Below are positions 1 to 5,525 of a DNA stretch of 6,460 bases, in pieces. Position numbers and translations under genes: made by a program. The stretch covers positions 1 to 6,460 of the forward strand of contig CALITN010000143.1 in assembly GCA_938041595.1 (NCBI GenBank), given 5' to 3'. The stretch is from an uncultured Flavobacteriaceae bacterium (GTDB taxonomy: Bacteria > Bacteroidota > Bacteroidia > Flavobacteriales > Flavobacteriaceae). Each line of letters opens with the position of its first letter. The first letter of the stretch is position 1. The notes below the pieces were generated by a model, which did not search any database, was not told where the DNA came from, and saw only the letters and a list, made by a program, of their open reading frames with translations.

Positions 1-1278
1 TTTCAAACACAGGATAAAAAAACGGGATTTATGGCCCATTACAGCCATAACAATTCGGAAGGCTATCGCTACAATACCGATTTTATAAATAATCAATTAT
101 TATTTAAAGGAGAACTTCAAACAGCATTAATGCCCTTGCGATTGCTCGCGAGTTTTAGCGATCGTAAGTTTGGAGCCAATGGTTTCTATGCCTTGCCCAG
201 CTATGAGGAGCAATACGAAGAAACACAAGCCAGCCTTCTAGCCCTGAGCTCACAGTATGTTTCTGGAGATTGGACTTTTAAGCCAAAGCTTTATTGGCGG
301 AGAGGTCAAGATCTTTATTTATTCCTTCGAGAAGACCCTTCATTTTATCGCAATTTACATATCACTCACAAAACAGGAATCGCTTTGGATGTGTCCAAAA
401 CATCAGATTGGGGGATTACAGGTATGGGAATTGATGTCGCACGAACAACCATTTCCAGCAACAATTTGGGGAATCGCGATCGCCTAATTACTACTTTTTT
501 TACCGAACACCAATTTCTTTTTGGAGAAGGTAAATGGGAATTAACCCCTGGAATCGCGATCAGTCAGTATTCGGACTTTGATGCCTTCTTTTTTCCCGGG
601 ATAGATATAGGCTATGCTTTTTCGGATCGTTTCCGCGTTTTTGCCAATGCCGGGGCCACGTATCGGATCCCTACGTTTACCGATTTGTATTACAGTGACC
701 CCACCACGCTTGGAAATGAAAATCTGGAAGTGGAGGAAGCCCTTACCGAAGAAATAGGTTTTCGTTGGATTCAGCCAAATTTTCAAATGAGTACGGCTGT
801 TTTTTATCGAACGGCAAATAATCTGATTGATTATATCCGTTCTTCGGAGGAAGCCCCTTTTCAGGCAACCAACATACGAACGGTTAATACTCTGGGATTG
901 GATTGGGAAGTCAAAGGAGTGTTTTATTGGAAAGAACAACCCCACCGAATCAATTTGGGCTATACCTATCTCAATGATGATTTAAAATCGTTACCCGGAA
1001 CGGATTCACGGTATCAGATCAACTCGCTGAAACATCACCTTACGTTTAGCTATCAAGCACAATGGACAAAGCTATTGTCTACCGCTGTTAGCTATAAATA
1101 TGCACAGCGTCAGACTCAAACGCCATACACTGTTGTGGATGTTGGCATGCAGTGGCAGTTGGGGGCTTTTCAATTGGAAGCGGCGTTCAATAATATTTTT
1201 AATACTCGGTACACAGAAACAAACTTGGTTCCGATGCCCTTGGGGAATGGACTATTTGGTATTGGCTTCGTTTTCTAA
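1..1278 (+). CDS. TonB-dependent outer-membrane receptor, C-terminal part (5' end outside window)
   Basis: The frame is open from base 1 with no stop before the first ATG at 31, so the gene continues leftwards; about 425 residues of the C-terminal side are present. The visible part is beta-barrel: alternating polar/hydrophobic strands rich in aromatic residues, joined by Asn/Gly/Ser-rich loops. Stretches such as YRNLHITHKTG and RIPTFTDLYYSDPTTLGNENL are typical of these receptors, the latter matching the usual pattern before an N-x-x-L-x-x-E strand. The protein ends NIFNTRYTETN...GIGFVF with a C-terminal phenylalanine, the usual signal for barrel insertion by BAM. The N-terminal signal peptide, TonB box and plug domain lie outside the window. 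The family takes up bulky nutrients such as iron chelates or cobalamin, powered by TonB-ExbBD. The barrel resembles the BtuB-like subgroup, but the substrate cannot be assigned. The last 27 bases overlap the convergent recX. Confidence 0.9.
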   Translation, partial: FQTQDKKTGFMAHYSHNNSEGYRYNTDFINNQLLFKGELQTALMPLRLLASFSDRKFGANGFYALPSYEEQYEETQASLLALSSQYVSGDWTFKPKLYWRRGQDLYLFLREDPSFYRNLHITHKTGIALDVSKTSDWGITGMGIDVARTTISSNNLGNRDRLITTFFTEHQFLFGEGKWELTPGIAISQYSDFDAFFFPGIDIGYAFSDRFRVFANAGATYRIPTFTDLYYSDPTTLGNENLEVEEALTEEIGFRWIQPNFQMSTAVFYRTANNLIDYIRSSEEAPFQATNIRTVNTLGLDWEVKGVFYWKEQPHRINLGYTYLNDDLKSLPGTDSRYQINSLKHHLTFSYQAQWTKLLSTAVSYKYAQRQTQTPYTVVDVGMQWQLGAFQLEAAFNNIFNTRYTETNLVPMPLGNGLFGIGFVF

Positions 1279-1737
1279 GCGATTGAGACAGTCAAAGATG
1301 TGTTCGGTTTCCCATCCTCGGTATTTGAGGGCAGTATATACTTTCTTTTTGCGAAAGGATGGCTGTTTGTCTATATGAGTTTCCCAGAATTTTTGTGCCA
1401 GGCTTTCAAGCGTTTCCATGTATTCTGTAGGGTCAATTTCTTTAAGGCCCAATCGGATATTATAGGGAGAAATTTGTTTGCATTTAAGTTCTCGCTCAAT
1501 GCGTTCCTTACCCCATTTCTTAATACGAAACTTCCCCCGGGCAAAGCTTTGTGCAAAACGACTTTCATTGAGATAGTTTTGGGCAATCAGATGTCCGATG
1601 ATTTGGTCTCGAGCGGCAGCAATCATTCCATAACTTTTGAGCTTGGTATTGACCTCTTGATGACATCGTTCCTGATAGGCGCAATAGTGCTCTAGTTTTA
1701 TTTGAGCTTCAATAATAGTTAAACCTTCCCGTGGCAT
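1252..1737 (-). CDS. recX: RecX family regulator of RecA
   Basis: This 161-residue protein has the size and all-helical character of RecX, which binds along the RecA filament and modulates recombinase and SOS activity in the cytoplasm. Recognisable parts are an N-terminal helix around LEHYCAYQERCHQEV (16-30), the central family signature from Y55 to L84 (YLNESRFAQSFA, then W75-G76 and ERIEREL), and a C-terminal three-helix repeat at about 131-152 (KVYTALKYRGWETEHIFDCL). ATG at 1737 is the only ATG start upstream of the conserved region; in frame behind it the reading is closed by TAA at 1780-1782. It is not next to recA here. Its 3' end overlaps the convergent receptor gene by 27 bases, and its start codon lies about 11 bases after the main T-run of the rng terminator, so its transcription is unusual (see findings). 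The assignment is by motif recognition. Confidence 0.9.
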   Translation of the reverse strand: MPREGLTIIEAQIKLEHYCAYQERCHQEVNTKLKSYGMIAAARDQIIGHLIAQNYLNESRFAQSFARGKFRIKKWGKERIERELKCKQISPYNIRLGLKEIDPTEYMETLESLAQKFWETHIDKQPSFRKKKVYTALKYRGWETEHIFDCLNRLENEANTK

Positions 1738-1741
1738 GGGA

Positions 1742-1749
1742 TAAAAATA
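1742..1749 (-). promoter_or_regulatory. Weak candidate -7 element for recX, inside the terminator T-run
   Basis: On the minus strand TATTTTTA matches the Bacteroidota consensus TAnnTTTG at five of its six fixed positions and ends four bases before the recX ATG. This is nearly the same geometry as the better match in front of mutY, and transcription would start at or next to the ATG. No convincing TTG -33 element is seen at the expected distance. The T-rich terminator tail makes chance matches likely, so this is only a candidate. Confidence 0.25.
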
Positions 1750-1751
1750 AA

Positions 1752-1781
1752 AAAACCGCCCTACATCTGTAAGGCGGTTTT
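1752..1781 (-). terminator. Rho-independent terminator after rng, probably active in both directions
   Basis: A 9-bp stem (1752-1760 paired with 1773-1781, core CCGCC/GGCGG flanked by A/T pairs) encloses 12 bases, of which three further pairs (1762-1764 with 1769-1771) can form beyond a C-A mismatch. Reading leftwards the hairpin is followed by seven T, one A and five T, a classic terminator directly after the rng stop codon at 1784. Reading rightwards it is followed by TTTTATTT, so it could also stop antisense transcripts that run through recX from the receptor gene. Confidence 0.88.
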
Positions 1782-1783
1782 AT

Positions 1784-3337
1784 TTAATTCCTAAGTCGTT
1801 TTCCCGAATTGTTGAGAAAACGAAAATCTAAATACAAGTAAGCATTTCTAGGTACAACACGTACCCATTTTTTGTGTTCTAACCACCATTTGAATCGGAT
1901 GGATGGAAATCCTTTGGTGAGATAAGCAGCGATAAAAGGGTGCAAATGTAAATTAATACGTTGTCCTTTGTTCTGCTTATGCTTAACAACTTTGTTAAGC
2001 TCTGCGTTGATTTTGTCGATTAGAACAATAGGCGCTTCTACCTCACCGTTGTGGTTTGGATTGCGCTCTTTGGTTTTAATATTCATTTCCGGACGAACCC
2101 GCTGTCGGGTAATCTGGATCAGACCAAACTTACTTGGGGGTAATATTTTGTGTTTGGTTCGGTCTTCTTTCATCTCATCGCGAAGGTGTTCAAACAATTT
2201 ACGTCTGTTTTCCCCAGAGTTGAGATCAATAAAATCGACTACAATGATTCCGCCCATGTCTCGGAGTCGAAGCTGCCGTGCAATTTCAGAGGCAGCAATC
2301 ATATTGACTTCCAAAGCGGTGTCTTCTTGCGATCGCGATTTGTTAGATCGGTTTCCACTATTGACATCGATTACATGAAGGGCTTCGGTATGTTCAATAA
2401 CCAAATAGGCTCCTTTTTGCATGGAAACCGTTTGGCCAAAGGCTGTTTTGATCTGACGGTCCACACCATATTTTTCAAAAATCGGCAGTCGGTCTTTGTA
2501 CAGCTTGACAATACTCTGTTTCTTGGGGGCAATTGCTGCCAAGTAATCCTTCACTTCTTCATGCAGTTGCGGATCATCGGTATAAATACCTTTAAAGCTG
2601 TCATCGAAAACATCTCGAAGGATGGAGGAAGATCGGTTGATCTCACTCAATACCTTGGTGGGGTGTTTGTCGATTCGCGGCAGTTGTTGGCATAAATTTC
2701 TCCAACGTTTTAAAAGCCCTTGCAAGTCAGCGTCGAGTTCAGCTACTTTTTGCCCTTCGGCTACGGTGCGGATAATGATTCCAAACCCTTTTGGGCGGAT
2801 GCTTTGCACCAAGCGTTTGAGTCGGCTTTTTTCAGCGCGGTCTTCTATTTTTTGTGAAATAGATACGCGGTCTGAAAAAGGCATCACCACCATAAAACGG
2901 CCAGCTAATGATATTTCGGAGCTTAAGCGAGGCCCTTTGGTTGAGATTGGTTCTTTCACTACTTGAACCAGAAGGGTTTGCTGGCTTTTGACTGCGGACT
3001 CAATATTCCCGTCTTTAGGAATATCTTCTTCGAAGCGGAAATTTTTTAGAAAATAGTCTTTTTGCTTACCTGTACTTATTTGTTTTAAAAATTTCATCAT
3101 AGAAGGGAATCGTGGGCCGAGATCGTGATAGTGTAGAAAACCATCTTTTTCGTGACCTACGTTGACAAAGGCTGCATTGAGCCCAGCCATAGATTTTCTG
3201 GTTTTGGCCACATAAATGTCGCCAACAGAAAATTTATTGTTTTCCACTTCTTTGTTAAGCTCAATTAATTTTCCATCCTTGAGCAAAGCAAAATCAACAG
3301 CAGAGGAATTCGATCGGATAATCAGTTCTTTATTCAC
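1784..3337 (-). CDS. rng: Ribonuclease E/G family endoribonuclease (RNase G type), GTG start
   Basis: The 517-residue protein is an RNase E/G catalytic domain with no long C-terminal degradosome scaffold, hence RNase G type. The family cleaves single-stranded A/U-rich RNA in rRNA maturation and mRNA decay. In order: an S1 domain at about 36-125 (FSVGDIYVAK, NAAFVNVG, DGFLHYHDL), the 5'-sensor strand GFGIIIRT with R190 and T191 matching the monophosphate-binding Arg/Thr of RNase E, and the DNase I-like core with the metal-binding aspartates D324 (IDVNSG) and D368 (VVDFIDL). EIARQLRLRDMGG is nearly identical to RNase E. The zinc-link cysteines expected after RQRVRPE (411-417) are missing; the whole protein has one cysteine, C216. 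The start is GTG at 3337: an in-frame TAG lies three codons upstream, and MNKELIIRS is the usual N-terminus. It is the last gene of the leftward unit and is followed at once by a terminator. Confidence 0.95.
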   Translation of the reverse strand: MNKELIIRSNSSAVDFALLKDGKLIELNKEVENNKFSVGDIYVAKTRKSMAGLNAAFVNVGHEKDGFLHYHDLGPRFPSMMKFLKQISTGKQKDYFLKNFRFEEDIPKDGNIESAVKSQQTLLVQVVKEPISTKGPRLSSEISLAGRFMVVMPFSDRVSISQKIEDRAEKSRLKRLVQSIRPKGFGIIIRTVAEGQKVAELDADLQGLLKRWRNLCQQLPRIDKHPTKVLSEINRSSSILRDVFDDSFKGIYTDDPQLHEEVKDYLAAIAPKKQSIVKLYKDRLPIFEKYGVDRQIKTAFGQTVSMQKGAYLVIEHTEALHVIDVNSGNRSNKSRSQEDTALEVNMIAASEIARQLRLRDMGGIIVVDFIDLNSGENRRKLFEHLRDEMKEDRTKHKILPPSKFGLIQITRQRVRPEMNIKTKERNPNHNGEVEAPIVLIDKINAELNKVVKHKQNKGQRINLHLHPFIAAYLTKGFPSIRFKWWLEHKKWVRVVPRNAYLYLDFRFLNNSGKRLRN

Positions 3338-3352
3338 TCTGAACTAGTTTGT

Positions 3353-3370
3353 ATTGTCCTAAAGGACAAT
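3353..3370 (-). promoter_or_regulatory. Perfect inverted repeat in the rng leader
   Basis: ATTGTCCTAAAGGACAAT is an 18-base sequence with perfect 8-base arms. In rng mRNA it would fold as a 7-bp stem (AUUGUCC/GGACAAU) closed by a UUUA loop, ending 15 bases before the GTG start. No T-run follows, so it does not look like a terminator. It could be an operator, or a leader hairpin affecting translation or decay. The heptamer ATTGTCC occurs once more on the same strand at 3572-3578, upstream of the tiny basic gene. Confidence 0.5.
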
Positions 3371-3448
3371 TGATTAAACAATAAATATCAGGATATTACC
3401 TGTTGTTTTTTTTCAAAAACAATTTCAATGAACGTGGGAAATTTTTTA

Positions 3449-3465
3449 AGTGTGCCCTACACACT
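3449..3465 (-). other. Short hairpin overlapping the stop codon of the 29-residue gene
   Basis: AGTGTG and CACACT form a 6-bp stem with a 5-base loop. Read leftwards the stem begins inside the TAG stop codon and is followed by TTAAAAAATTT rather than a pure T-run, so it is a poor terminator. It may be a processing or stability element between the tiny gene and rng, or chance. The rest of the interval to rng (3371-3448) is A/T-rich and shows no gene and no perfect TAnnTTTG promoter element. Confidence 0.3.
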
Positions 3466-3553
3466 ATTTCTTTTTGTGGCGATTCGCTCTCCTGCGCTTT
3501 TTGCGCTTGTGCGTCGCTACCTTGTGTCTTTTGCGTTTTTTACCACTAGGCAT
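3464..3553 (-). CDS. 29-residue, extremely basic micro-protein of the AURKAIP1/COX24 type
   Basis: Reading leftwards from ATG at 3553 to TAG at 3464 gives 29 residues, starting MPSGKKRKRHK and ending ANRHKKK. Ten Lys, six Arg and three His make up 19 of 29 residues, and there are no acidic, aromatic or cysteine residues. I recognise this as the tiny protein found between HU and RNase G genes in flavobacteria, usually annotated as AURKAIP1/COX24-domain; that domain corresponds to the C-terminus of the mitochondrial ribosomal protein mS38. A role bound to rRNA in the ribosome is therefore plausible, but it is inferred and not shown by the sequence. The start lies 31 bases after the HU stop, without a Shine-Dalgarno sequence or clear promoter, so it is probably transcribed with HU. 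It falls below usual ORF length limits. Confidence 0.85.
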   Translation of the reverse strand: MPSGKKRKRHKVATHKRKKRRRANRHKKK

Positions 3554-3584
3554 AGGTTGCTAAATTAAATTGGACAATAATTTT

Positions 3585-3875
3585 TTAAGCTACGGGTACT
3601 TTGGATTTCACTCCTTGTACAAATACTTTCGCAGGCTTGAAGGCAGGAATATTATGAGCAGGGATTTGAACTGCCACGTTTTTGGAAATATTCCGACCGG
3701 TTTTTTCGGCGCGGGTTTTAATAATAAAACTACCAAAGCCTCTTAGGTAAACATTTTCGCCGTTTTCCAAGGAACCTTTGACTTCACTCATAAATTTTTC
3801 AACAATCGCTTGCACATCGGCTTTGTCAATTCCCGACTGCTCTGATATGTTGGATACGATATCTGCTTTCGTCAT
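3585..3875 (-). CDS. HU family DNA-binding protein
   Basis: At 96 residues this has the normal length of an HU/IHF subunit. The N-terminal helix-turn-helix dimerisation part covers about 1-40 (MTKADIVSNISEQSGIDKADV), followed by the family core NVYLRGFGSFIIKTR (41-55), the DNA-embracing beta-arm at about 55-77, and the return strand IPAFKPAKVF (76-85). Such dimers bend DNA and organise the nucleoid. At the arm tip the usual Gly-Arg-Asn-Pro reads GRNIS (60-64), so the intercalating proline of E. coli HU is replaced by I63. It is the first gene of the leftward unit and is read divergently from mutY. A TAnnTTTG promoter element sits at 3920-3927 and gives a leader of roughly 40 bases without a Shine-Dalgarno sequence. 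The sequence does not say whether it acts as a homodimer. Confidence 0.95.
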   Translation of the reverse strand: MTKADIVSNISEQSGIDKADVQAIVEKFMSEVKGSLENGENVYLRGFGSFIIKTRAEKTGRNISKNVAVQIPAHNIPAFKPAKVFVQGVKSKVPVA

Positions 3876-3891
3876 TTTGTATTATTTACAG

Positions 3892-3909
3892 ATTTAGATT
3901 ATTTAGATT
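3892..3909 (-). repeat. 9-bp tandem direct repeat in the HU leader
   Basis: ATTTAGATT occurs twice with no gap (3892-3900 and 3901-3909). In the HU transcript it reads AATCTAAAT twice, between the predicted transcription start near 3914 and the ATG at 3875. It may bind a regulator or just reflect A/T-rich leader sequence; a third, degenerate copy (ATTTACAG) lies at 3884-3891. Confidence 0.6.
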
Positions 3910-3919
3910 TAAAGGCTCG

Positions 3920-3927
3920 CAAATATA
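3920..3927 (-). promoter_or_regulatory. -7 promoter element of the HU unit
   Basis: On the minus strand TATATTTG matches the Bacteroidota consensus TAnnTTTG perfectly. Transcription would begin about six bases downstream, near 3914, giving a leader of about 40 bases. The -33 region is only TAGTTT-like, so that half is weak. The element lies in the divergent region shared with mutY and probably drives HU, the 29-residue gene and rng. Confidence 0.65.
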
Positions 3928-3977
3928 CACATTAAAAAATTATAAACTACTCTGAATTACCAATTTAAAAGGGTTCA

Positions 3978-4004
3978 TTGAGCCACTCCTTTCTGGTATC
4001 TTTG
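3978..4004 (+). promoter_or_regulatory. Promoter of mutY: TTG plus perfect -7 element
   Basis: TATCTTTG at 3997-4004 matches TAnnTTTG exactly, and TTG at 3978-3980 lies 16 bases upstream, slightly closer than the usual spacing. Only CCAAG separates the -7 element from the mutY ATG at 4010, so the predicted transcription start coincides with the start codon, implying a leaderless or nearly leaderless mRNA. Confidence 0.65.
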
Positions 4005-4009
4005 CCAAG

Positions 4010-5062
4010 ATGAGTTGGCAAAAACAGCTATTGGATTGGTATGAGGTCTATAAACGAGATTTTCCTTGGCGGAAGACTAAAGACCCCTATCATATATGGT
4101 TGTCTGAGGTCATCATGCAGCAAACGCGAACCCAACAGGGACTCCCTTATTATAGGGCTTTTGTGGAAACCTACCCTACGGTTCATGATTTGGCTGCGGC
4201 TCCTGAGGAAGCAGTGCTTAAATTATGGCAGGGATTGGGTTATTATTCCCGGGCTCGAAACCTACATGCCACTGCTCGATATATTAGTCGAGAATTGGGA
4301 GGGCTTTTCCCTTCTGATTTTGATACTCTCAAAACACTAAAAGGTGTTGGCGACTACACAGCTAGTGCAATTGCTTCCATTGCTTTTGGTGTCAAGCAAG
4401 CTGTTGTAGACGGAAACGTTTACCGAGTATATGCTCGTTTTTTTGGAATAGATCTGCCGATCAACAGTTCTCCAGCCTTTAAGCATTTTAAAGAAATTGC
4501 TCAAAAAGCACTCCCTTCATCAGATCCCGGGACTTTCAATCAAGCAGTGATGGAGCTGGGAGCCCTACAGTGTGTGCCTCAGCAGCCTGAGTGCTCCATA
4601 TGCCCCCTACAGAGTGCGTGCAAGGCATACGCCCTACAGCAGGTCGCACAATTACCCATTAAAGAGCGTAAGATTAAAATCAAAAAGCGGTTTTTTCATT
4701 ATCTGGTTTTTGATTCTGGCGATAAAAAAAAATATTTACAACAGCGGACAGCTAAGGGAATTTGGCATAAACTATATGAGTTTCCCCTTGTCGAAGCAAA
4801 CCGTACACTTAAAAACCCCAGCAAAAAATTCAACAAAGTGATCCAGCTATTTACAAAAGCCCCCTTTTTGGTACGGCAAATTGCTCCTGCTCAGCTTCAC
4901 AAACTGAGTCATCAGCACATAGAAATTAGTTTTTGGGAAGTAAAAGCAACTGATATTCAGATAGATGGATATGAGCCGAGGCAGTGGCGTCAATTGCCCG
5001 TTCCAGTTCCGATTGCTAATTTCCTGAAGAAAAATGAGACATCAAAAAATTCCTATATTTGA
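4010..5062 (+). CDS. mutY: A/G-specific adenine DNA glycosylase
   Basis: The 350-residue protein is a complete MutY, which removes adenine mispaired with 8-oxoguanine and so prevents G:C to T:A mutations. The catalytic glutamate is E33 in SEVIMQQTRTQ and the second catalytic acid is D134 in VVDGNVYRVYAR. The helix-hairpin-helix is LKGVGDYTASAIASIAFG (110-127). The 4Fe-4S cluster motif C-x6-C-x2-C-x5-C is intact at C188, C195, C198 and C204. Residues from about 225 form the NUDIX-like domain that reads 8-oxoG, with L299-S300-H301 in the position of the Phe-Ser-His loop of E. coli MutY. The ATG at 4010 fits the normal N-terminus (WQKQLLDWYEVYKRDFPWR). It is the first gene of the rightward unit, followed after 22 bases by ssb, and is read divergently from HU. 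Confidence 0.97.
   Translation: MSWQKQLLDWYEVYKRDFPWRKTKDPYHIWLSEVIMQQTRTQQGLPYYRAFVETYPTVHDLAAAPEEAVLKLWQGLGYYSRARNLHATARYISRELGGLFPSDFDTLKTLKGVGDYTASAIASIAFGVKQAVVDGNVYRVYARFFGIDLPINSSPAFKHFKEIAQKALPSSDPGTFNQAVMELGALQCVPQQPECSICPLQSACKAYALQQVAQLPIKERKIKIKKRFFHYLVFDSGDKKKYLQQRTAKGIWHKLYEFPLVEANRTLKNPSKKFNKVIQLFTKAPFLVRQIAPAQLHKLSHQHIEISFWEVKATDIQIDGYEPRQWRQLPVPVPIANFLKKNETSKNSYI
5054..5061 (+). promoter_or_regulatory. Internal promoter element for ssb, overlapping the mutY stop codon
   Basis: TATATTTG is a perfect TAnnTTTG match whose last two bases are the first two of the mutY TGA stop. Transcription would start near 5067, giving ssb a leader of about 18 bases (ATG at 5085). No clear TTG is seen at the -33 distance. 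Such an element would let ssb, and probably gldE, be made independently of mutY. Confidence 0.5.
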
Positions 5063-5084
5063 GTAAGCTCTAAAATCATTAATT

Positions 5085-5507
5085 ATGAATGGCACCTTAA
5101 ACAAAGTAATCCTGATTGGACATCTGGGAGACGATGTCAAGCTCCATTATTTTGATGGCGGCGATTGTATTGGACGATTCAGTCTAGCGACCAATGAATC
5201 CTATACGAATAAAAGCACTGGCGATCGTGTTACGAACACCGAATGGCATAATGTTGTGCTTAGAAACAAGGCAGCAGAAATCTGTGAGAAATACCTTAGC
5301 AAAGGCGATAAAGTCTATGTGGAAGGCAAAATGAAAACTCGAAAATGGCAAACCAAAGAAGGAGCAGATCGCTACACTACCGAGATTCACGTCAATGAGT
5401 TTACTTTTTTAAACACAAAAAAACAAACCGATACGATGGGGAATCAAGCCAGTCCGGAAAGTCCAAAGGCAGAGGAGACCCCTCCGGATGACGATTTACC
5501 ATTCTAA
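5085..5507 (+). CDS. ssb: Single-stranded DNA-binding protein
   Basis: The 140-residue protein has the layout of bacterial Ssb. An OB fold covers about 1-110, beginning NKVILIGHLGDDVKL and including NTEWHNVVLRNKAAEICEKY with W54, and W88, at the positions of DNA-stacking tryptophans. A short, Pro/Glu-rich linker of about 25 residues leads to the acidic tip DDDLPF, which docks replication, recombination and repair partners. It coats single-stranded DNA as a tetramer in the family. The linker is much shorter than in E. coli Ssb (about 178 residues). The ATG at 5085 gives the standard MNGTLNKV start, with A/T-rich DNA and no Shine-Dalgarno sequence before it. It lies 22 bases after mutY and 18 bases before the TTG start of gldE. 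Confidence 0.97.
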   Translation: MNGTLNKVILIGHLGDDVKLHYFDGGDCIGRFSLATNESYTNKSTGDRVTNTEWHNVVLRNKAAEICEKYLSKGDKVYVEGKMKTRKWQTKEGADRYTTEIHVNEFTFLNTKKQTDTMGNQASPESPKAEETPPDDDLPF

Positions 5508-5525
5508 ATTAAAGCAAGAAAATAG

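Noticed and set aside
541..945. Open frame of 134 codons on the minus strand inside the receptor gene
   Set aside because: It is a shadow of the receptor coding frame, with low-complexity basic composition and no recognisable family; the plus frame has clear beta-barrel features.
1333..1342. Palindrome AGTATATACT followed by a T-rich stretch, considered as a terminator for the receptor gene
   Set aside because: With no loop the palindrome can form only a very short A/T-rich stem, and the T-rich stretch is part of recX coding sequence.
1300..1695. Open frame of 131 codons on the plus strand opposite recX
   Set aside because: It lies entirely antisense to recX, whose family motifs are clear, and its translation looks like a reverse-complement artefact.
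1968..2966. Three overlapping plus-strand open frames opposite rng
   Set aside because: The minus strand carries an unbroken RNase E/G protein with catalytic residues; the opposite frames show no motifs.
3371..3448. Search for a separate rng promoter
   Set aside because: Only imperfect matches to TAnnTTTG were found in this A/T-rich DNA, so co-transcription from the HU promoter is the simpler reading.
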